Positions 1-8,049 of a stretch of DNA of 64,000 nt are shown one piece after another; the first letter of the stretch is position 1, and each line of letters begins with the position of its first letter. Under the pieces are notes generated by a model. The model saw nothing but the letters and a program-made list of their open reading frames with translations. It had not been told where the DNA came from and did not search any database. The DNA is taken from assembly GCF_010671565.1 (NCBI RefSeq), contig NZ_JAABOQ010000002.1, positions 186,001-250,000 on the forward strand, written 5' to 3'. The translations under genes were made by a program, and so were the position numbers. The stretch is from Spongiivirga citrea. GTDB taxonomy: Bacteria > Bacteroidota > Bacteroidia > Flavobacteriales > Flavobacteriaceae.

Positions 1-2
1 GA

Positions 3-698
3 TTTAGATGTATAGCACCGGATCTTGTGGGTTTTGGTAAATCCAGCAAAATTGTTGGTAAAGAAAATTACACATTCAAAAGTCACTTAGGTTGGCTTAC
101 AGCACTATTAGCGCATCTTAGTTTAAGGGATGTACATTTATTTTGTCAAGATTGGGGTGGACTTTTAGGATTGCGAAGTGCAGCCAACAATCCTGATATG
201 TTTAGCTCGATCACTGTATCAAATACTTTTTTACCACATAGTGGAATAAAGGCAAGTCCAGCCTTTATTCGTTGGCGTGATTTTTCGCAGAATTCTCGAT
301 TTTTTGATTGTGCAGGTATACTTCAAATGGGTACGGTCAGTACTTTGAATGGGGATGTTCTTAAGGCTTATAATGCTCCTTTTCCTGATGACAGCTTCAA
401 AGATGGCGCAAAGATATTTCCTGCTCTGGTGCCTTTTGATGATGAAGATGCTCATAACGAAATTCCCAATTGCGATGCCGCCTGGAAGGTTCTGTCTGCT
501 TGGGATAAACCATTTTTAACATTGTTTGGTGATTCTGATGACATCATGAAGAATGGAGATTTATTTTTTCAATCTAAAGTGCCTGGTGCGAAAGGACAAT
601 CGCATAAACTAATAGAAAATGCTGGTCATTTTATTCAGGAAGATGAAGGTGAAGAACTGGCAGCCTTATTATCAGATTTTATTAAGAGTAATAATTAA
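3..698 (+). CDS. Haloalkane dehalogenase-like alpha/beta hydrolase, 5' end outside window
   Basis: The reading frame is open from the first bases of the window and reads RCIAPDLVGFGKS, a typical haloalkane dehalogenase stretch, so the start codon lies upstream and the GTG at 27 is internal. The nucleophile motif QDWGG (Asp codon at 150-152) replaces the usual GxSxG of esterases, which is the hallmark of the dehalogenase branch. A downstream GDSDD segment could supply the acid, and the AGHFIQED motif (His codon 627-629) supplies the catalytic base. The family hydrolyses carbon-halogen bonds in the cytoplasm, but many members have unknown natural substrates. The gene ends 29 bases before a nitronate monooxygenase on the same strand, so cotranscription is likely. 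The fold is certain; activity on haloalkanes is an inference from the DWGG motif. Confidence 0.85.
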   Translation, partial: FRCIAPDLVGFGKSSKIVGKENYTFKSHLGWLTALLAHLSLRDVHLFCQDWGGLLGLRSAANNPDMFSSITVSNTFLPHSGIKASPAFIRWRDFSQNSRFFDCAGILQMGTVSTLNGDVLKAYNAPFPDDSFKDGAKIFPALVPFDDEDAHNEIPNCDAAWKVLSAWDKPFLTLFGDSDDIMKNGDLFFQSKVPGAKGQSHKLIENAGHFIQEDEGEELAALLSDFIKSNN

Positions 699-727
699 AT
701 TAAATTGCGTTCACATAAAAAAACAAG

Positions 728-1696
728 ATGAGTAAAGCACCTTTTATAGATTCCTTAGCATTACCAGCAATGGCAGCACCCATGTTCTTAATTTCAGGAC
801 CACAATTGGTTATCGAATGTTGTAAAAATGGAATTGTAGGAACATTTCCAGCATTAAATCAACGTACTACTGAAGGTTTCGAAGAATGGGTAATCGAAAT
901 TAAAACAGCTTTAGAGCAGTTTGAGAAGGAGACTGGAAAGAAGGCAGCACCTTTTGGTGTGAATCTCATTGTTCACGACACGAATCCGCGTCTAATGGCC
1001 GATTTACAAATCTGTATTAAACATAAAGTACCTCTTATTATTACCTCACTTGGTGCGGTTTCTCAATTAGTAGATGCAGTTCATAGTTATGGTGGATTAG
1101 TATTTCATGATGTAATTAAAAAACGCCATGCAGAAAAAGCTGCTGGAGCAGGAGTAGATGGTCTTATCCTTGTAGCTGCAGGAGCAGGAGGGCATGCAGG
1201 AACTATCAATCCAATGTCATTGGTTGCAGAGGTGAGGAAGTTCTTCGACAAAACAATTTTACTATCTGGTTGTATTAGTACTGGTCGCGATATCGCATCA
1301 GCAATGCAAATGGGAGCGGATCTAGCTTATATGGGAACTCGTTTTATCAACACAAAAGAAAGTAAAGCACCAGAAGATTATCGTAAGATGATTATTGATG
1401 CTGGTGCAAGTGATATTGTTTATACAGCTGCCATTTCTGGTGTAGCTGCAAACTTTTTAGGCCCTAGCTTAAATGCAATGGGAATAACCGAAGAGCAATT
1501 AAGAGCCACTAAAAAGGTTGATTTTGGAAAAGAACTTGATAGCGAGGCGAAAGCATGGAAAACGCTATGGTCAGCAGGTCAAGGGGTAACATCTATTACC
1601 GATTCTCTTCCTACGGAGGAATTAATAAGTCGTCTAAAAAGTGAATTTAAAGATTCGATTGAAGAACAGACTAAATTGCTTGAAAAATATGCTTAA
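728..1696 (+). CDS. Nitronate monooxygenase (2-nitropropane dioxygenase family, FMN-dependent)
   Basis: This 322-residue TIM-barrel flavoprotein carries the family signatures: an N-terminal AAPMFLISGPQ strand, a PFGVNLIVH segment, the phosphate-binding and catalytic loop GAGGHAGTI with its conserved His, and GADLAYMGTRFI near the FMN phosphate. Such enzymes oxidise propionate 3-nitronate and other alkyl nitronates, usually as detoxification; some relatives are enoyl reductases. The length is normal for the family. The start is ATG at 728. It follows the dehalogenase-like gene closely, and its stop codon abuts the next gene's start, suggesting one transcription unit. The substrate is not provable from sequence. 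Confidence 0.9.
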   Translation: MSKAPFIDSLALPAMAAPMFLISGPQLVIECCKNGIVGTFPALNQRTTEGFEEWVIEIKTALEQFEKETGKKAAPFGVNLIVHDTNPRLMADLQICIKHKVPLIITSLGAVSQLVDAVHSYGGLVFHDVIKKRHAEKAAGAGVDGLILVAAGAGGHAGTINPMSLVAEVRKFFDKTILLSGCISTGRDIASAMQMGADLAYMGTRFINTKESKAPEDYRKMIIDAGASDIVYTAAISGVAANFLGPSLNAMGITEEQLRATKKVDFGKELDSEAKAWKTLWSAGQGVTSITDSLPTEELISRLKSEFKDSIEEQTKLLEKYA

Positions 1697-1697
1697 A

Positions 1698-2138
1698 ATG
1701 AAACTAGTAATCCCATTTTTTATAGCTGCACTTGTCTTTACATCCTGCGATAATAAGGCTTCAAAAACGGTAAAGCTTGCCGAAACCGACATTTCAACTG
1801 AGGAGACACTTGAAAGCTCATCTACCCTGGCACATTACATTTGTTCAAAAGGTTGTGGCTCTAAAGGTGGCGATGCTCCTGGAAGTTGTAAAGTGTGTGG
1901 ATCAGAATTAACACACAATCAAGCATTTCATAATAAAGATGCCGATAATACCGCTCCGAAGATAGAAAGTCCATCATCAGTACCTTTGCCATCAATAAGT
2001 AACGAATCTCCTAAAAATGCAAAAGGTATTTTTCATTATACCTGTCCAAACGGGCATGATAAGGGGGGAGCAGGAGCGGCTGGCGCATGTTCTGTTTGCG
2101 GTGTTGCTTTAACACATAATCAGGCATTCCATAACTAA
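1698..2138 (+). CDS. Lipoprotein with two zinc-ribbon-like (HMBD-like) repeats
   Basis: I choose the ATG at 1698, because it gives a compact lipoprotein signal (MKLVIPFFIAALVFTSC) with the lipobox Cys near residue 16. ATGs at 1641 and 1689 are in frame but sit inside the preceding gene. The mature protein holds two near-copies of a roughly 34-residue module, each of the form HYxC-x-x-x-G...GxCxVCGxxLTHNQAFHN, at about residues 50-85 and 110-146, joined by a Ser/Pro-rich linker. The Cys pattern resembles the heavy-metal-binding domain found at the N-terminus of some metal-efflux ATPases (CPMHP...PGxCPxCGM). Zn or Cu binding in the periplasm is an inference. The start lies 1 base past the nitronate monooxygenase stop. 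Confidence 0.8.
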   Translation: MKLVIPFFIAALVFTSCDNKASKTVKLAETDISTEETLESSSTLAHYICSKGCGSKGGDAPGSCKVCGSELTHNQAFHNKDADNTAPKIESPSSVPLPSISNESPKNAKGIFHYTCPNGHDKGGAGAAGACSVCGVALTHNQAFHN

Positions 2139-2171
2139 AACTAGTTTTTATCGAGATTGAAAAACTAATTA

Positions 2172-2777
2172 ATGCTGAAGAAACTACTTAAACTATTATT
2201 GATCTTAGTAGCCATATTACTAATAGGTGGTGGATATTTGTTTTTTAGATTACATAACGACATTGCTAATGTTCTTCAAGCAGAAAATGATTGGCGCAGC
2301 GAAGTTTTAGAGTTTCCTTTGATTTTTGCGAGTGATATAGAATATGAAGGGGAGGAGCACATTCGGTTTGCGCCTGGCTGGGGTGAAAAAGATAACCAAG
2401 AATATTTCTCATATGTTTTTCTATGGATGATAGAGGAAAATCCTAATTTGAATTCGTCTAAACTGGAAAGTATCGTTAATGAATATTTTGATGGTTTAAT
2501 GGGGGCTGGAGCAATTACAAATTTTAGTTTTTTTAAAGAAATTCCTGAAACCAAGACCTCTTTAGAGCAAATAACAGAAAATACATTCACAGGTTCCATT
2601 CAAGTGTATGATGAGTTTTTTAAAAAGGAATTAATCATCTTAAATACTGATATCAAAACAGAATACTGTCTTACAGAGAATAAATATCTCGTATGGTTCT
2701 ATTTGTCTCCTCAAGAAGAAAGTCATCAGATTTGGAACAAACTCAAAGAAGTAAACCTAAACATAAATTGTCATTAG
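2172..2777 (+). CDS. Membrane-anchored protein of unknown function
   Basis: A 201-residue protein with one strongly hydrophobic N-terminal segment (about residues 4-25, LLKLLLILVAILLIGGGYLF) that should act as an uncleaved anchor, leaving a soluble domain of about 175 residues in the periplasm. No known domain is recognised. The soluble part is mildly acidic with an aromatic-rich segment (ENKYLVWFYLSP) near the C-terminus. It starts 33 bases after the zinc-ribbon lipoprotein stop on the same strand, so it could be the last gene of that unit. Coding status is supported by length, codon use like its neighbours and the lack of a competing frame. Confidence 0.75.
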   Translation: MLKKLLKLLLILVAILLIGGGYLFFRLHNDIANVLQAENDWRSEVLEFPLIFASDIEYEGEEHIRFAPGWGEKDNQEYFSYVFLWMIEENPNLNSSKLESIVNEYFDGLMGAGAITNFSFFKEIPETKTSLEQITENTFTGSIQVYDEFFKKELIILNTDIKTEYCLTENKYLVWFYLSPQEESHQIWNKLKEVNLNINCH

Positions 2778-2918
2778 ATTAAATGTTTTTATAATATTTT
2801 GTGTAACTGGTTTAAACGCTTCTATTTCCATTTTGAAAAATATTTTATCTGCTTATTCCAATTTCTTGTTAATAATATTTATCATAATCATCAGTTAACT
2901 TTTAGCTATAACCTTTAA

Positions 2919-4472
2919 TTGTGCGTAAATTTGTGCGATTTTAAAAAAGCCGCATTGAGTTCAACATCACGCTTATTAGCAGAAAAAACATCTACAAAAG
3001 TACTTTACGACTATCAGGAGAGGGATATCAATGCAATTTTTGAGCGTCTTGATACCAAGCCAAGTGACTACAATTTGCTTTATCAACTTCCTACTGGGGG
3101 AGGAAAAACAGTTATTTTCTCAGAGATGGTGCGTAGATACATTAAACTCAAAGAGAAAAAAGTAGTTGTCTTAACGCATCGTATTGAATTGTGCAAGCAA
3201 ACCTCGGCTATGCTTGAGGAGTTTGGTGTGACCAATAAGATTGTCAACAGTGCTGTGAAAGAGCTGGATGATCAAGATCAATACATGTGCTTTGTTGCCA
3301 TGGTAGAGACCTTGAATAATCGCCTTAATGACGGATTGCTCGATTTGCATGATATTGGAATGGTGATTATTGATGAGGCGCATTACAATTCATTTAGAAA
3401 GTTATTCAAGTTTTTCCAGCCCTGCTTCATTTTAGGTGTTACGGCAACGCCTTTAAGTTCGAACATTAAACTTCCTATGAAGGATATGTATCGTGAGCTT
3501 ATTGTTGGCGATACTATTACGTCCTTAATAGACAAAGGATTTCTTGCCAAGGCAAACACCTATAGTTATGACGTAGGTTTGGGTACGTTGAAAATCGGAA
3601 TGAACGGAGATTATACCGTAAAATCTTCTGAAGATCTTTATACAAATATGACCATGCAGGAAAAACTGCTGAAGGCATATGAAGAGCGCTCAAAAGGAAA
3701 AAAGACACTTATCTTTAACAATGGTATTATCACGAGTAAATATGTATACGAGCTTTTTAAACATTACGGTTACGAAATTCGTCATCTTGACAATACCTGC
3801 AGCCGACAGGAACGAGAGGATATCTTAAAATGGTTTCGAGAAAAGCCAGATGCCATTTTAACTTCAGTTAGTATTTTGACGACGGGTTTTGATGAACCAA
3901 CTGTTGAGAGTATTATTCTAAATCGAGCAACTAAGTCAATTACCCTATACTTCCAAATGATTGGTCGGGGATCCCGAATTTTAAAAGATAAATCTGAATT
4001 TACGGTACTTGATCTGGGTAATAATGCGGCTCGATTCGGATTATGGAGTGCACCTGTTGATTGGCAACATATTTTTAGAGCACCGGATTTCTACTATGAG
4101 AATTTGATTAGTGATGATGAGATCGAGCGCAATTTTAAATATGTCATGCCACCAGATGTCAGGGAAGAATTTGCCAAGAGTGAAGAAGTTTCGTTTGACA
4201 TCGAGCTGGAATATGATCAGGTACTATCTGAAGGATTAAAGGCTAAGGAAGTACTTGATAGAAGCATCGAACAGCATGCCAAAATATGTGTAGAGAATAG
4301 TGAAGATGTATTTGATGCTCGGATTTTAGCCCGACTTCTAAACGATGATATCGCATATCGTGTACGTTGTTTTTCTTATTTAATTACATCTAATACAAAA
4401 AATTATAAGGACTGGTTACAAGAAGATTACAAGCGCAAATTGCGATTAAAATTGAATCAGTCGTTCGATTAA
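2919..4472 (+). CDS. DEAD/DEAH-box superfamily II helicase
   Basis: All core SF2 motifs are visible: a Q-like start YDYQERD, Walker A LPTGGGKT, a DEAH-type box IIDEAH, motif III-like GVTATP, motif V region TTGFDEP and motif VI IGRGSR. This places it among the ResIII/RecG-like helicases that act on nucleic acids with ATP hydrolysis. Length is 517 residues with about 130 C-terminal residues of no recognised domain. There is no in-frame ATG before the Walker A region; the longest frame opens with TTG at 2919, and a TTG at about 2955 is an alternative, so the start is uncertain. A TAAATTTG promoter-like box at 2925-2932 would favour the later start. Its cellular role is not known. Confidence 0.85.
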   Translation: MCVNLCDFKKAALSSTSRLLAEKTSTKVLYDYQERDINAIFERLDTKPSDYNLLYQLPTGGGKTVIFSEMVRRYIKLKEKKVVVLTHRIELCKQTSAMLEEFGVTNKIVNSAVKELDDQDQYMCFVAMVETLNNRLNDGLLDLHDIGMVIIDEAHYNSFRKLFKFFQPCFILGVTATPLSSNIKLPMKDMYRELIVGDTITSLIDKGFLAKANTYSYDVGLGTLKIGMNGDYTVKSSEDLYTNMTMQEKLLKAYEERSKGKKTLIFNNGIITSKYVYELFKHYGYEIRHLDNTCSRQEREDILKWFREKPDAILTSVSILTTGFDEPTVESIILNRATKSITLYFQMIGRGSRILKDKSEFTVLDLGNNAARFGLWSAPVDWQHIFRAPDFYYENLISDDEIERNFKYVMPPDVREEFAKSEEVSFDIELEYDQVLSEGLKAKEVLDRSIEQHAKICVENSEDVFDARILARLLNDDIAYRVRCFSYLITSNTKNYKDWLQEDYKRKLRLKLNQSFD

Positions 4473-4490
4473 CTTTATAAACCACTAGCT

Positions 4491-5330
4491 ATGACCAAAG
4501 CGAATTGGATTACGGCCAAAGAATATACTGACATCACCTATAAAAAGAGCAACGGAGTGGCCCGTATCGCTTTTAACCGACCCGATGTTCGTAATGCATT
4601 CCGTCCTAAAACTACTTCTGAACTGATTGACGCGTTTTATGATGCGCAAGAAGATACTTCAATTGGAGTTGTTCTATTATCTTCCGAAGGACCTTCTTCG
4701 AAAGATGGTGTTTATAGTTTTTGTAGTGGAGGTGATCAAAAAGCACGTGGACATCAAGGATATGTTGGTGAAGATGGATATCATCGTTTAAACATTCTTG
4801 AAGTGCAGCGAATGATCCGTTTTATGCCAAAAGCTGTTATTTGTGTAGTGCCAGGATGGGCTGTTGGCGGTGGTCACAGTTTGCATGTTGTTTGTGATAT
4901 GACTTTAGCATCTAAAGAACACGCCATATTCAAACAAACAGATGCCGATGTTACAAGTTTTGATGGTGGATATGGTTCTGCGTATTTAGCAAAAATGGTG
5001 GGACAGAAAAAAGCAAGAGAGATTTTCTTTTTAGGAAGAAATTATTCGGCACAAGAGGCTTTTGAAATGGGAATGGTCAATGCTGTTGTACCTCATGATG
5101 AGTTGGAAGATACAGCTTATGAGTGGGCTCAAGAGGTATTGGCTAAATCACCAACTTCTATTAAGATGCTTAAGTTCGCGATGAATCTTACTGATGATGG
5201 TATGGTCGGCCAACAGGTTTTTGCTGGCGAGGCAACTCGTCTTGCATATATGACAGATGAAGCTAAAGAAGGTCGAGATGCTTTCCTTGAAAAACGTAAG
5301 CCGGACTTCGAGAAGAAGTGGCTTCCGTAG
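4491..5330 (+). CDS. menB: 1,4-dihydroxy-2-naphthoyl-CoA synthase MenB
   Basis: MenB closes the second ring of the naphthoquinone, converting o-succinylbenzoyl-CoA to 1,4-dihydroxy-2-naphthoyl-CoA. The 279-residue crotonase-fold protein has the family motifs SGGDQ (79-83), VGGGHSL (125-131) and TSFDGGYGS (155-163). The segment QTDADVTSF has Asp151 where bicarbonate-dependent type I enzymes such as that of E. coli have Gly, so by family knowledge this looks like a type II, bicarbonate-independent enzyme, as in Mycobacterium. It starts 19 bases after the helicase. It is separated by about 18 kb from the other menaquinone genes in this window. Confidence 0.97.
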   Translation: MTKANWITAKEYTDITYKKSNGVARIAFNRPDVRNAFRPKTTSELIDAFYDAQEDTSIGVVLLSSEGPSSKDGVYSFCSGGDQKARGHQGYVGEDGYHRLNILEVQRMIRFMPKAVICVVPGWAVGGGHSLHVVCDMTLASKEHAIFKQTDADVTSFDGGYGSAYLAKMVGQKKAREIFFLGRNYSAQEAFEMGMVNAVVPHDELEDTAYEWAQEVLAKSPTSIKMLKFAMNLTDDGMVGQQVFAGEATRLAYMTDEAKEGRDAFLEKRKPDFEKKWLP

Positions 5331-5380
5331 TCTAACCTCAAAATACTCCTTAAATAAAAGTTAATATCCATTGGAAGGCA

Positions 5381-5410
5381 TTGGTAAACCTATCTAAAAT
5401 TCTATTTTTA
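5381..5410 (+). promoter_or_regulatory. Candidate Bacteroidetes-type promoter for the metalloprotease
   Basis: TTG at 5381-5383, a 19-base spacer, then TATTTTTA at 5403-5410, one mismatch from the flavobacterial -7 consensus TAnnTTTG. It ends 20 bases before the metalloprotease ATG, a plausible distance for a short leader. It is a pattern match only. Confidence 0.4.
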
Positions 5411-5430
5411 GTTTATAAACCAATCCACTA

Positions 5431-7896
5431 ATGAAAAAACTATCCGTTTTGTTATTTGCGGCTCTTCTATGCGCAAATACCTCTATTGACGCTCAGCGCA
5501 AAAAGAAAAAAAATAAGAATAAAACAGAGCAACCAGCCCCCCCGCCTAAAAAGAAAAATGGGATAAAACCCTACAGTCAGGTTATTACTAAAGATGCTAA
5601 GACTGATGAGGGTTTATTCAAAGTTCATAAGATAGATCAGACTTACTTTTTCGAAATTAAAAATGATCTTTTAGAAAAAGATATGTTGTTGGTTAGTAGA
5701 ATTGCTAAAGTACCTGCAGGACTTGGCGGAGGCTACGTAAATGCAGGATCTAAAACCAATGAGCAAGTGGTGCATTGGGTTCGTTTTCAAAATAAAATAC
5801 TACTAAAGCTAAAGTCCTACAATTCAGTAGCGGCCGATTCATTGGCTATTAATGTTTCTGTACAAGCGAATAATTACGAGCCTACCTTATTTGCATTTGA
5901 CATCAAAGCTTTGAGTAAAGATTCGTCTGCAGTCGTTGTTGATGTAACTAAGTTTTACGGAACAGATGTGAAGGCTATTAGTGGTATGCCTTCGGCTTGG
6001 AGAACCCAATACAAAGTGCGAAATCTAGATAAGGACAGAAGTTTTATCAACCGAATGAGTAGTTATCCTGAGAATATTGAGGTCGTTCAGGATTTTACAT
6101 ATAATGCAAATACACCTCCAAGCAATAGAAGTACAGGTTCTATAAGTTTACAGATGAATCAGTCGATGATTCTTTTACCAGAGGAACCAATGCAACCAAG
6201 ATTATTCGACCCTAGAGTGGGTTGGTTTACAACCAGTCAGTATGACTATGGTTCAGAGGAATTAAAAGCCGATAGAAAAACATACCTTCGTCGTTGGAGG
6301 TTGGAACCTAAGGATAAAGATGCCTATATGCGTGGTGAATTGGTAGAGCCCATTAAACCAATAGTTTATTATCTAGATCCAGGAACTCCTGAAAATCTGC
6401 GCAAATATATTAAGCAGGGAATTGAAGATTGGCAACAAACATTTGAAACTGCTGGTTTTAAAAATGCCATTTTGGCCAAAGATCCCCCAACTAAAGAGGA
6501 AGACCCTGAGTTTAGTCCAGAAGATATTCGGTATTCTGTAGTTCGTTATGTGGCGAGTACCACACGAAATGCCGTTGGACCTAGTGTTTCCGATCCGCGT
6601 TCTGGAGAAATTATTGAAAGTGATATCATTTGGTATCACAATCACCTTAGAAGTTACCGAAATAGATATTTATTAGAGACAGCGGCAGCAAATCCAAGCG
6701 CTAGAACACTAAACACACCAGATGAGGAAATAGGAGAGATGATGCGTATGGTTATTGCTCACGAAGTAGGCCACGCGCTAGGATTTCCGCATAATATGGC
6801 GGCTAGTTATGCTTATGATGTAGAGTCGTATCGCGATGGGGCATTCACCCAGAAAAATGGGATTGCAGCCAGTATTATGGACTACGCACGTTACAATTAT
6901 ATCGCTCAACCTGGAGACGAAAACATCCGTTTTATACGACAAATAGGGCCTTATGATCATTATGCAACCAATTGGGGATACCGATATTTAGATGCCAACT
7001 CGCCTGATGCAGAGAAAAATACTTTGACCAAATGGATTGAGGAAAAAGGAGCAGATCCTCAGTTTAAATTCGGAAGACAGTCAAGTAGGTTTGACCCCCA
7101 ATCGCAAACGGAGTGTATAGGAAATGACCCTATGAAGGCAAGTGAATATGGATTGAAAAACTTGAAATATGTTGCAACCAATTTACCGAAATGGACAAGT
7201 GATGTAACCAATAATTATGATGATCTTGGGGAATTATACGGAGAAATGTTGGGTGTCTGGAGCCGTTATGTGGGACATGTGGTTACCAATGTTGGTGGAG
7301 TAAAAGAAGATTTGAAGGCACCAAACCAAGCAGGCACAGTCTATAAGCATGTAGATAAAAACACACAAAAATTATCGATGTTATGGTTGCAAGCAAATGC
7401 ATTTGAAACGCCGAAGTGGTTGGTAGATAAAGACATTTTGCAAAATATCGACCACGCAGGATATTTCGAAAGACTTCGTCGATTGCAATCACGACACCTA
7501 AATGGATTATTAAGTTTTGATAGAATAGGTCGTTTGATCGATGCAGAAACGGTAAATACGGAGTATTATTCGGCGTTGAATATGTTGCGAGATTTACGAA
7601 ACGGGTTGTTTAAAGAAGTCCGTTCTGGCAGAAAAGTTGATATTTTTAGAAGAAACCTACAACGAAGCTATATAGACAGGATGGAATACCTGATGACGGA
7701 AGATATGCGTCCTAGTTTCAGAAGTCGGATGGTTTATAATGTAAATACAAGCGATGTCCGAGCGCTTGTTAGAGGTGAATTAAAATCCTTAAGAACTCGA
7801 TTACGAAATGCACGAGGAGGTGCTCAAGATACTGTTACGCGGTACCACTATGATGACATGGTTGCGAGAATTGATCAACTTTTGGATCCGAAGTAA
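5431..7896 (+). CDS. Secreted zinc-dependent metalloprotease (DUF5117/DUF4953-type)
   Basis: An 821-residue exported protein with a Sec signal (MKKLSVLLFAALLCANTSIDA) followed by a Lys/Pro-rich stretch. The metzincin-type zinc motif HEVGHALGFPH begins near residue 444, with Glu445 as general base and His444, His448 and His454 as ligands. A downstream SIMDY resembles the Met-turn. The upstream N-terminal part (KVHKIDQTYFFEI, LLVSRIAKVPAG) matches the domain that precedes this catalytic region in large Bacteroidetes metalloproteases. It probably acts in the periplasm or outside the cell on peptides or proteins. It is followed by a convergent TonB-receptor gene with a long inverted-repeat element between them. 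Confidence 0.92.
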   Translation: MKKLSVLLFAALLCANTSIDAQRKKKKNKNKTEQPAPPPKKKNGIKPYSQVITKDAKTDEGLFKVHKIDQTYFFEIKNDLLEKDMLLVSRIAKVPAGLGGGYVNAGSKTNEQVVHWVRFQNKILLKLKSYNSVAADSLAINVSVQANNYEPTLFAFDIKALSKDSSAVVVDVTKFYGTDVKAISGMPSAWRTQYKVRNLDKDRSFINRMSSYPENIEVVQDFTYNANTPPSNRSTGSISLQMNQSMILLPEEPMQPRLFDPRVGWFTTSQYDYGSEELKADRKTYLRRWRLEPKDKDAYMRGELVEPIKPIVYYLDPGTPENLRKYIKQGIEDWQQTFETAGFKNAILAKDPPTKEEDPEFSPEDIRYSVVRYVASTTRNAVGPSVSDPRSGEIIESDIIWYHNHLRSYRNRYLLETAAANPSARTLNTPDEEIGEMMRMVIAHEVGHALGFPHNMAASYAYDVESYRDGAFTQKNGIAASIMDYARYNYIAQPGDENIRFIRQIGPYDHYATNWGYRYLDANSPDAEKNTLTKWIEEKGADPQFKFGRQSSRFDPQSQTECIGNDPMKASEYGLKNLKYVATNLPKWTSDVTNNYDDLGELYGEMLGVWSRYVGHVVTNVGGVKEDLKAPNQAGTVYKHVDKNTQKLSMLWLQANAFETPKWLVDKDILQNIDHAGYFERLRRLQSRHLNGLLSFDRIGRLIDAETVNTEYYSALNMLRDLRNGLFKEVRSGRKVDIFRRNLQRSYIDRMEYLMTEDMRPSFRSRMVYNVNTSDVRALVRGELKSLRTRLRNARGGAQDTVTRYHYDDMVARIDQLLDPK

Positions 7897-7911
7897 CTTA
7901 AAAACTACCAA

Positions 7912-8045
7912 ATGTCAGTTCGAGTGTTTTCGATGACTGATAAGGAAATTGAAAATGTATCGAGAACTTTGGTCTAGCCTAAAGGTTCTCGATACATTTT
8001 TTACTTTTCACTACCGTTCAAATCAAAAAACACTCGAACTGACAT
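7912..8045. repeat. Inverted-repeat element, copy 1 (head-to-head)
   Basis: The unit TGTCAGTTCGAGTG (7913-7926) ... GTATCGAGAAC (7957-7967) is followed by its inverted partner GTTCTCGATAC (7985-7995) ... CACTCGAACTGACA (8031-8044). The outer arms are 14-base perfect inverted repeats and the inner arms 11-base. The element fills the gap between two convergent genes. Further copies are at 33 kb and 53.9 kb. It contains no ORF and could fold into a long hairpin on either strand. Confidence 0.9.
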
Positions 8046-8049
8046 TGTT

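Noticed and set aside
27-698. GTG at 27 as the start of the first gene
   Set aside because: The frame continues upstream with typical dehalogenase residues (RCIAPDL), so the gene is cut by the window edge.
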